From NCBI GenBank assembly GCA_041574955.1, contig JBFGNS010000045.1, positions 1 to 26,677 on the forward strand: a stretch of DNA of 26,677 nt. Direction: 5' to 3'. Positions 17,901 through 26,677 of the stretch are shown here, piece after piece (position 1 is the stretch's first letter; each line of letters starts with the position of its first letter). Position numbers and translations under genes: made by a program. The notes under the pieces are model-generated. The model had not been told where the DNA came from. It saw only the letters and a list, made by a program, of their open reading frames with translations, and did not search any database. Source of the DNA: CALZJC01 sp041574955. GTDB lineage: Bacteria; Acidobacteriota; Thermoanaerobaculia; Multivoradales; JAHEKO01.

Positions 17901-18995
17901 CGGTTCGAGCTCCACCGTGTCCGACAGCTGCAGCCACTGCCGGAAGTAGCCGGGCGCCGCTGCCTGCAGCACACGGCGGCCCTCGGCTCCGGTCACCGTC
18001 ACCGAGAACCCGCCGGCGCGGTCGGTGGTGGCGAAGCCGTCGCCGCCGCCGTTCGACCAGACCAGCGCATCGGCCAGCGGGCTGCGGTCGTTAGCGTCGA
18101 CCACCCGGCCGCTCACTCGCCGAGGCTCGGCCAGTCGCAGCACGACCGGCTCGTCACCCGGCCCGGCGACGGCCGCGGCGCGGGCTCCGGACGCCGCCAC
18201 CGCGGCGACCGTGCGGTCGTCCGGCACCCAGGCGGTGAAGCGGCCGTCGTCGCCGGTGAACCCGGTAGCCCATCGGTCCTCGCCCACCTGCACCACGGCG
18301 TGGGCCGCCGCCTCGCCGGCGGCGTCGGTCACCACGACCGCGACTGCCGAAGCGACGCTCAGACGCAGGACCACGCGGCCGTCTGCGGGCCGGGTGATGC
18401 CCGCGGCCGCGAAACCCGGCGCCCAGGCGCTGAACTCCATCGCCTCGCCGTCGGCGCGCGGGATCGAGACCGTGCCGTCGTCGCCGGTGAGGGCGCGCCT
18501 GGATGCCGGCCACCAGGGCATGCGCCGGGTGCGCTGCGGCGCCCAGAACTGGCGTTCGCTGGGACGCGACGTGACCGTGGCCCCGGCTACGGGGCGGCCG
18601 TCGGGCGCGGTGACCTGCGCCACGACCGGTCGCGAGCGGCGCAGATCTACCGGCGGCAGGACCGCTTCGTCGTCCAGCGGCCACAGCCGGTAGGCCATCG
18701 GCACAAAACCGGCGGCGCTGACCCGCACCTGCCACAGGCCTGGTCGCGGGGCGTCGACCCGGAAGCGGCCGGCGCCGTCGCTCGCGGTGGTCGCCACGGG
18801 CTCGGCGCCCACCCGGCCGTTGACGTCGTCGACGCCCGTCTGCCAGGTCGAGCGCACCGGCACGAGGGTGATCTCGGCGCCGGCGAGCGGTTGGCCGGCG
18901 TTATCGCGGACGACGCCGTCGACCGGAATCTCGCCCGCCGCCGGCACCGCCGCCAGGGCGGCCACGAGCAGGCTGCACAACGCTGTCCGGCGCAT
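14913..18995 (-). CDS. Giant secreted protein of about 15 carboxypeptidase-regulatory-like modules
   Basis: The protein has 1360 residues. A signal peptide (MRRT plus Ala/Leu core, cleavage about residue 21) is followed by roughly 15 tandem modules of about 75-100 residues. Each has the pattern G-x-V-x-D-x-x-G-x-P-L-A-G-A, then T-x-x-D-G-x-F, then PG-x-x-x-L-x-V-x-A-x-G-[FY], which is the CarboxypepD_reg/transthyretin-like beta-sandwich. No catalytic domain, TonB plug, porin barrel or sorting signal is visible; the chain simply ends after the last module (LDL-stop). It is likely a rod-like extracellular or periplasmic adhesin or scaffold; this is inference from the architecture. Start ATG 18995 has a strong GGGGAGGT Shine-Dalgarno sequence 5 bases away, preferred over a TTG 12 codons earlier. 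It stands between prfA and prmC, an unexpected place for a secreted structural protein. Confidence 0.9.
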   Translation of the reverse strand: MRRTALCSLLVAALAAVPAAGEIPVDGVVRDNAGQPLAGAEITLVPVRSTWQTGVDDVNGRVGAEPVATTASDGAGRFRVDAPRPGLWQVRVSAAGFVPMAYRLWPLDDEAVLPPVDLRRSRPVVAQVTAPDGRPVAGATVTSRPSERQFWAPQRTRRMPWWPASRRALTGDDGTVSIPRADGEAMEFSAWAPGFAAAGITRPADGRVVLRLSVASAVAVVVTDAAGEAAAHAVVQVGEDRWATGFTGDDGRFTAWVPDDRTVAAVAASGARAAAVAGPGDEPVVLRLAEPRRVSGRVVDANDRSPLADALVWSNGGGDGFATTDRAGGFSVTVTGAEGRRVLQAAAPGYFRQWLQLSDTVELEPVLALEPSAAVAGRVVDSAGEPVAGATVAAHVSPVDRAAMRLAYRQREEAVTDDTGRFRLGGLVPDTPLTLVATRDGFAPARLDQPALAPRETRRGVELELSGGVGLSGVVLGDGEPAAGAELSLEREPQGSTPWAMMAAEAAAAPPLAGSTAADGSFTFANLAEASYRLTVKAPGFAPLVMPGIEVGDSGTALGTLTLERGVEIRGAVVDADGRGLGGAELRVVARQSGFTMGRGYGSAAPPAAVTAADGSFRLADRQRGERVDIQASLEGYASAAASGVPAPNPEEVRIVLEQVATITGEVVGPDGSPVASAQVSAMVEVGSVSGAGAVYFSDQSMAHDRTDEAGRFELGSVPPGKVRVSASAQGWLRAEDRLVDLVPGGGLEDLRLVLRRGATVTGQVSDADGLPADGVMVRVEERPRMMMVSRPAMTVAGGDGRYALEGVEPGLRTILATDDEQRRVTREIDVLPGVNRLDLRFGGGFEISGRVADQTATPLAGARVSLHASSRSWRGSETVAGEDGSFSFTDVAEGDYFLRAGHPGYASHSSSEPLRIAGGSLSGIEIRLQSGSVIRGRILGLEAGELARVELMAATMNRDIAIGRVGHDGDYEIRDVGPGQWQIQAMVDTRQATASVQIDEGATEARVDLEFGAGLTLSGQLLSAGEPLSGLIVMVSGTDVLTHAGSQTDHQGRFRLEGLEPGRLQLTVRDIGSGLQHQEEVQLDADRDVVIELDTGRISGRVFDAGDGSPLAGASVGLVPAGDDSSPLRFAGLDFGRGTDSQGQFVISRAAAGEHSLRVVKDGYAPAQLPVSLLPGQEIAGLEVALEPSQGVQLVVVGPAGTPPAEIQFAVLDAGGSTLTFGSRNADSSGLVRIPSVPAGRFELLVAASATAVSRLAVESPGPPVAVGLAAAGRLELAVAGLAEDRSLAKATLTGPDGRPFLGMAWGGLVQSEWHLVSGRVVIEGLSPGRFKVLVTAPDGRQWQGTAAVSAGQSSRLDL

Positions 18996-19030
18996 CGCTA
19001 CCTCCCCCCGGGGACGGTTTGCTGCCGCCA

Positions 19031-19036
19031 AGCCTA
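19031..19036 (-). promoter_or_regulatory. Weak candidate -10 box of the module-chain gene
   Basis: On the minus strand this reads TAGGCT (TAnnnT), 35 bp upstream of ATG 18995, with no good -35. It would give the large protein a transcript independent of prfA. Between here and the prfA stop lies a 12-bp direct repeat CGGCGCCGGCCG, which may fold and reduce read-through. Confidence 0.25.
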
Positions 19037-19091
19037 TCGCGCGGCGGCGGGGGTCCGGCGGCGCCGGCCGGAGGGGAGCGGCGCCGGCCGC

Positions 19092-20168
<1,077 letters not shown>

Positions 20169-20212
20169 GGTGCCCTCGGCCAGTTGGGTTGCGCGCCCGG
20201 CGCGCTCCGCTC

Positions 20213-20218
20213 ATTGTA
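20213..20218 (-). promoter_or_regulatory. Candidate -10 box of prfA
   Basis: The minus strand reads TACAAT (5 of 6 matches to TATAAT), about 45 bp upstream of the prfA ATG. No matching -35 is seen at 16-18 bp; a GC-rich palindrome occupies that place, which could be an operator or the rpmE terminator stem. Confidence 0.4.
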
Positions 20219-20343
20219 CCGCCGTCCCGCGGCCGGGCCGCGGGTGGCAGCGGGCCCGCGCGCACGCGGGCGGTGTGGATCGGCGGCGTCGCGGGCCCGG
20301 CGGCCGGCGCCGTGGCCGGCGGCGAGCCGGCGACCGCTGACCG
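20219..20343. repeat. GC-rich palindrome cluster between rpmE and prfA
   Basis: This 125-bp interval holds a 19-bp near-perfect palindrome CCCGCGGCCGGGCCGCGGG (20226-20244; 9-bp arms, 1-base centre), a 10-bp palindrome GCGGGCCCGC (20250-20259), and more GC-only self-complementary runs towards rpmE. There is no T-tract, so it is not a standard intrinsic terminator. It may still end or pause rpmE transcripts, or bind a regulator of prfA. No gene is visible. Confidence 0.5.
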
Positions 20344-20550
20344 CTAGGCGGAGGTGCGGCCGTAGCGCCGCTGGAACCGCTCGACGCGGCCGGCGGAGTC
20401 GACGAGCTTCTGCTTGCCGGTGAAGAACGGGTGACAGGCGTTGCAGATCTCGAGCCGCAGCTCTTCCTGGGTCGAATGCACCTGGAACGTGTTGCCGCAG
20501 GCACAAACCGCGGTCACCAGATGCAGCTGGGGATGGATTCCTGTTTTCAC
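20344..20550 (-). CDS. rpmE: 50S ribosomal protein L31, zinc-binding type
   Basis: The 68 residues begin at GTG 20550 with MKTGIHPQLHLV, the conserved L31 start; upstream in-frame ATGs would add a non-conserved tail. C-A-C (about 17-19) and C-N-A-C (about 38-41) are the four zinc cysteines of the C+ form. CHPFFTGKQKLVDSAGRVERFQRRYG is diagnostic as a block. AGAGGA stands 7 bases before the GTG and is a good ribosome-binding site. The promoter lies at 20606-20634. As a C+ paralogue it should need zinc; a C- copy elsewhere, as in many bacteria, cannot be judged from here. Confidence 0.96.
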   Translation of the reverse strand: MKTGIHPQLHLVTAVCACGNTFQVHSTQEELRLEICNACHPFFTGKQKLVDSAGRVERFQRRYGRTSA

Positions 20551-20575
20551 GGCCGGGTCCTCTGTAGCGCTGGTC

Positions 20576-20595
20576 GCGCTCCGGAACGGGAGCGC
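20576..20595 (-). promoter_or_regulatory. Stem-loop in the rpmE leader
   Basis: In the minus-strand transcript GCGCTCC (20595-20589) pairs perfectly with GGAGCGC (20582-20576) around a six-base loop. It falls in the approximately 49-base leader between the predicted transcription start and GTG 20550, upstream of the AGAGGA site. Leader structures for autoregulation are known for L31 in several phyla; whether this is one is inference. Confidence 0.45.
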
Positions 20596-20605
20596 AGGGT
20601 AGAGA

Positions 20606-20634
20606 ACCATACCGCAAGCGCCGCTATTCCGCAA
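20606..20634 (-). promoter_or_regulatory. Candidate sigma-70-type promoter of rpmE
   Basis: The minus strand reads TTGCGG (20634-20629), a 17-base spacer, then TATGGT (20611-20606). Start of transcription would be near 20599. Spacing is ideal and both boxes match moderately (3 and 4 of 6). Confidence 0.5.
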
Positions 20635-20706
20635 TCCGAGCCACGAGGAGCAGCGGACTGGGCCCGGCTCCTCCCCTGGAGGCTCGAGCCCGAGGGCCTA
20701 AACCCG

Positions 20707-20722
20707 AGGGCGCCGGCTTGCG
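20707..20722 (+). promoter_or_regulatory. Weak sigma-54-like promoter upstream of the DUF5916 gene
   Basis: AGGGCGCCGGCTTGCG has GG and GC dinucleotides separated by 10 bases and a perfect TTGC -12 element, but the -24 half is GGG instead of TGGCAC. Transcription would start near 20733, 44 bp before ATG 20777. In GC-rich DNA such partial matches arise by chance. Confidence 0.25.
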
Positions 20723-20776
20723 TAGGTATTGGCGTCCGGCCCTCTACGGCATCCGCCCCGGGCCGGCCTGGCGTCG

Positions 20777-23047
20777 ATGAGCTCCCCGGTTCCAACGCGA
20801 CGGCCGCGCCCAGTCGCGGTGATGGCTGCCTTCTGGCTGGTGGCCGCCGTCGCCGCAGCGCAGCCCGAAGAGCCGGCGGCCGGCGGCGCGGGCGAGGCGC
20901 GGACCTACCGGGTGACGCGCGCCAGCTCCGAGATCTCGGTCGACGGCGTGCTCGACGAGCCCGCCTGGGCCGACGCCCTCGAGCTCGAGCTCGTCTACGA
21001 GACCCGACCGGGGGAGAACACCGCCCCGCCGGTCGAGACCCGCTGTCTGGTCACCTACGACAGCGACCGGCTGTACGTAGCCTTCCGCGCCTACGATCCC
21101 GAGCCGCGCGCCATCCGCGCCCATCTGCAGGACCGCGACACGATCTTCAACGACGACCTGGTGGGCATCAAGATCGACCCGTTCAACGACCAGCGGCGCG
21201 CTTTCCAGCTGTTCGTCAACCCCCTGGGGGTCCAGTTCGACAGCGTGCAGGACGACGTCTCGCAGCGCGAGGACTCGTCCTGGGACGTGATCTGGGACTC
21301 GCTCGGCCGGATCACCGAGGAGGGGTTCGTGGTCGAGATGGCGGTGCCGTTCCACCAGCTGCGCTTTCCCCGCACCAGCGGTCCGCAGGTGTGGGGGTTC
21401 GACGCGGTGCGGTGGTACCCACGCAGCCAGGCGCACCGCATCGCGCTGCAGCCGGTTGACCGCAACATCTCCTGCTCGCTGTGTCAGATCTCCAAGCTCC
21501 AGGGCTTCGAGGGCATCACCCCCGGGCGCAACATCGAGCTGGTGCCGACCCTCACCGCCGGCCGCACCGACGAGCGCCGGCCGTTCCCCACCGGGCCGCT
21601 GACCGAAGGCAGCGTGGAGTCGGAGCTGGGCTTCACCGGGCGCTGGGGCGTCACCCCCAACCTGACAGTCAACGCCGCGATCAACCCCGACTTCTCGCAG
21701 GTCGAGGCCGACGTGGCGCAGCTCGACATCAACAACCAGTTCGCCCTGTTCTTCCCCGAGCGGCGGCCGTTCTTCCTCGAGGGCGCCGACATCTTCGACA
21801 CGCCGTTCGACGTGGTCTTCACCCGCAACGTCGCCGATCCGACCTGGGGGCTCAAGCTCACCGGCAAGCAGGGCAAGCACGCGATGGGCGTGTTCGTGGC
21901 CGAGGACGAGCTGACCAACCTGATCTTCCCGGGCAGCCAGAGATCGTCCTCCACCTCGCTGGGGTTCGGCTCGACCGACGCCGTGGTGCGTTATCGAAGG
22001 GACTTCGGTGAGGCGTCGGCGCTCGGGGTGCTGCTGACCAGCCGCGACGGGGGCGGCTACACCAACCAGGTGGCCGGCGTAGACGGCTTGTGGCGCTTCG
22101 GCGAGTCGGACAGCGTACGGTTCCAGCTGCTCGGCTCGTCCACCGAGTATCCGCTGGAGCTGGCGCGGGAGTTCTCGCAGCCGGCCGGCCGCTTCGACGA
22201 TCGGGCCGTGCTGGTGCGCTACGACCACGACGACCGCGACTGGTCGTGGCGGGCGCGCTACGTCGACGTCGGGCCCGACTTCCGCGCCGACATGGGGTTC
22301 ATGCCGCGCACCGGCTACCGCCTGGCGCTGGCCGGAGGCAGCCGCGTGTGGTGGGGCGAGGAGGAGGACTGGTACACCCAGATCCGGGTCGGCGGCGACT
22401 GGGACCGTACCGAGGACGACGCCGGCAACGTGCTCGAGGACGAGGTCGAGGTGTGGGCCGAGGCCGCCGGGCCGAAGCAGTCGTGGTTCTTCGCCGGCGT
22501 CGGCACCCGCGACCTGTTCTTCAACGGCGTCACCTTCGACGGCCACCGGTTCTTCAACTCCTGGTGGGAGGTGAAGCCGAACGGCAAGGTCTGGTTCGGC
22601 ATGTTCACCGGCTTCGGTGACGCCATCGATTTCGCCCACACCCGGCCGGGCGAGCGGCTGTTCTGGGAGCCGAGCCTGCGGCTCAACCTCGGCAAGCGGC
22701 TGCGCGCCAACCTCGACCACACCCTGCAGCGGTTCGACGTCGAGGACGGCGAGCTGTTCGAGGCCAACCTGACGCAGCTCAGGCTGGTCTACCAGCTCAA
22801 CGTCCGCACCTTCGTGCGCGGCATCTTCCAGCACACCTCGATCGAGCGCGACCCGGCGCTGTACAGCTTCGAGGTCGACGCGATGAGCGAGCGGCTGTTC
22901 ACCCAGCTGCTGTTCTCCTACAAGGTCAACCCCCAGACCGTGCTGTTCGTCGGCTACTCGGACTCGCGCGACGGCGACCAGATGATCGACCTCACCCAGC
23001 GCAACCGGACCCTGTTCCTGAAGTTCGGCTACGCCTGGGTCCTGTGA
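20777..23047 (+). CDS. CBM9-like/DUF5916 exported beta-barrel-type protein
   Basis: From ATG 20777 it has 756 residues: an Arg-containing signal peptide (about 1-29, ending AAAQ), then a domain that resembles family 9 carbohydrate-binding modules (SEISVDGVLDEPAWADA at 51-67, to about 230), then the DUF5916 region (about 250-756). The latter shows NPDFSQVEADVAQLDINNQFALFFPERRPFFLEGADIF-type blocks, alternating aromatic beta strands and a final aromatic strand FLKFGYAWVL, as in outer-membrane barrels. A role at the cell surface, perhaps in glycan or peptide utilisation, is inferred; the family has no settled function. ATG 20822 would cut away the basic part of the signal peptide, so 20777 is preferred. 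Upstream are rpmE (divergent) and about 140 bp of leader; downstream it converges on the sigma-54 regulator. Confidence 0.88.
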   Translation: MSSPVPTRRPRPVAVMAAFWLVAAVAAAQPEEPAAGGAGEARTYRVTRASSEISVDGVLDEPAWADALELELVYETRPGENTAPPVETRCLVTYDSDRLYVAFRAYDPEPRAIRAHLQDRDTIFNDDLVGIKIDPFNDQRRAFQLFVNPLGVQFDSVQDDVSQREDSSWDVIWDSLGRITEEGFVVEMAVPFHQLRFPRTSGPQVWGFDAVRWYPRSQAHRIALQPVDRNISCSLCQISKLQGFEGITPGRNIELVPTLTAGRTDERRPFPTGPLTEGSVESELGFTGRWGVTPNLTVNAAINPDFSQVEADVAQLDINNQFALFFPERRPFFLEGADIFDTPFDVVFTRNVADPTWGLKLTGKQGKHAMGVFVAEDELTNLIFPGSQRSSSTSLGFGSTDAVVRYRRDFGEASALGVLLTSRDGGGYTNQVAGVDGLWRFGESDSVRFQLLGSSTEYPLELAREFSQPAGRFDDRAVLVRYDHDDRDWSWRARYVDVGPDFRADMGFMPRTGYRLALAGGSRVWWGEEEDWYTQIRVGGDWDRTEDDAGNVLEDEVEVWAEAAGPKQSWFFAGVGTRDLFFNGVTFDGHRFFNSWWEVKPNGKVWFGMFTGFGDAIDFAHTRPGERLFWEPSLRLNLGKRLRANLDHTLQRFDVEDGELFEANLTQLRLVYQLNVRTFVRGIFQHTSIERDPALYSFEVDAMSERLFTQLLFSYKVNPQTVLFVGYSDSRDGDQMIDLTQRNRTLFLKFGYAWVL

Positions 23048-23081
23048 CCCAGCCGGAGGGGGGCGGTGAGGATCGCCGGCG

Positions 23082-24458
<1,377 letters not shown>

Positions 24459-24485
24459 CCTCCCTTTGTCTCCAGGCGCCAACCG

Positions 24486-24522
24486 TACACCATCTGCGGC
24501 TTTGCTGGAACGATTTGGTGCA
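24486..24522. promoter_or_regulatory. Candidate activator-binding half-sites
   Basis: TACACCA (24486-24492) and TGGTGCA (24516-24522) are inverted with one mismatch, and their centres are 30 bp apart, about three helical turns. TGCACCA/TGGTGCA is the half-site of classical NtrC enhancers, although there the halves lie closer. The position, 110-150 bp upstream of the sigma-54 start site, suits an enhancer. It also lies within 70 bp of the regulator's own start codon. Confidence 0.4.
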
Positions 24523-24606
24523 TCCTCGGGCCGGCCACCGCCCCTCCGTGTCGCCGTGTGGCTCGCAAACCTCTGCTCTCGAGGGGCTTATCGGCTCCGA
24601 CGAAAA

Positions 24607-24622
24607 TGGCACCCAGGTTGCT
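24607..24622 (+). promoter_or_regulatory. Sigma-54 (-24/-12) promoter of the S8 protease
   Basis: TGGCACCCAGGTTGCT matches the consensus TGGCAC-N5-TTGC[AT] at every defined position; GG (24608-24609) and GC (24620-24621) have the required 10-base spacing. Transcription should start near 24633, leaving a leader of about 55 bases before ATG 24688. The divergent gene encodes a sigma-54 activator, which strongly supports function. Confidence 0.85.
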
Positions 24623-24632
24623 CTTACCGGCT

Positions 24633-24687
24633 CCGCGCCCCGCGCTGGGCGGGCGCACTGACTCCGCAGTCGGAGGGAGAAGACCTG
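24633..24687 (+). promoter_or_regulatory. Structured leader and ribosome-binding site of the S8 protease
   Basis: Two stems are visible: GCGCCC (24635-24640) with GGGCGC (24651-24656), and CTGACT (24658-24663) with AGTCGG (24668-24673, one G-T pair). The second stem covers the first two bases of GGAGGGAGA (24672-24680), the ribosome-binding site, so it might modulate translation. Confidence 0.4.

Positions 24688-26677
<1,990 letters not shown>

Noticed and set aside
19062..19091. 12-bp direct repeat CGGCGCCGGCCG after prfA
   Set aside because: It may fold, but such GC-only repeats are frequent here and nothing links it to a mobile element or defined regulator.
24478..24492. Possible sigma-54 promoter of the regulator itself (minus strand, TGGTGT...TTGGC)
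   Set aside because: GG and GC have the right distance, but the CAC of -24 and the second T of -12 are missing; a TACGGT -10 box overlaps it and explains the position equally well.
24483..24687. Riboswitch or structured RNA in the protease upstream region
   Set aside because: Most of the region lies before the sigma-54 start site and is not transcribed with the protease; the remaining 55-base leader has two small stems but no known riboswitch signature.

Overview
The window is very GC-rich DNA (about 70% G+C by eye) that is densely packed with genes on both strands. Two tandem proteins with a GWxTD-type N-terminus and a VWFA domain of the acidobacterial type, a giant secreted chain of carboxypeptidase-regulatory-like modules, and a CBM9/DUF5916 outer-membrane-type protein together point to Acidobacteriota. 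Class is uncertain; a Thermoanaerobaculia- or Holophagae-like lineage is my guess. There are no rRNA genes, tRNA genes, CRISPR arrays or transposase genes that I can see.

Layout. 1-261 is the 3' end of an unrecognised gene, converging on and overlapping maf. 251-6037 (minus) is a tight operon: VWA protein 1, VWA protein 2, then maf. A 55-bp divergent promoter region containing a small palindrome separates it from 6093-8351 (plus), a cysteine desulfurase followed by mnmA, a sulfur-relay pair for tRNA 2-thiouridine. 8352-8684 is a 333-bp gene-free stretch holding a 155-bp element with perfect 24-bp terminal inverted repeats. 8685-10141 (plus) is rsmI and a SurA-N-like periplasmic protein, each preceded by a GCTA-N3-T -10-like box almost touching the start codon. 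10151-20550 (minus) is a translation and cell-wall cluster in transcription order: rpmE, prfA, the 1360-residue module-chain protein, prmC, murA, a HIT protein and a Slt-type lytic transglycosylase. The last three are joined by ATGA overlaps. prfA (release factor 1) and prmC (its methyltransferase) are normally neighbours; here the giant secreted protein sits between them.

20777-23047 (plus) is the CBM9/DUF5916 protein. 23082-24458 (minus) is a sigma-54 enhancer-binding regulator whose receiver domain has lost most of its phosphorylation residues. It is divergent from a secreted S8 protease (24688 to the window end, incomplete).

The most informative signal is in the last intergenic region. 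A textbook sigma-54 promoter (TGGCAC-N5-TTGCT) lies 65 bp upstream of the protease start. Two inverted NtrC-like half-sites lie upstream of it, next to the divergent sigma-54 activator. This looks like a self-contained regulator/protease switch with no adjacent histidine kinase. All functional statements rest on motif reading from memory; no database search was possible.
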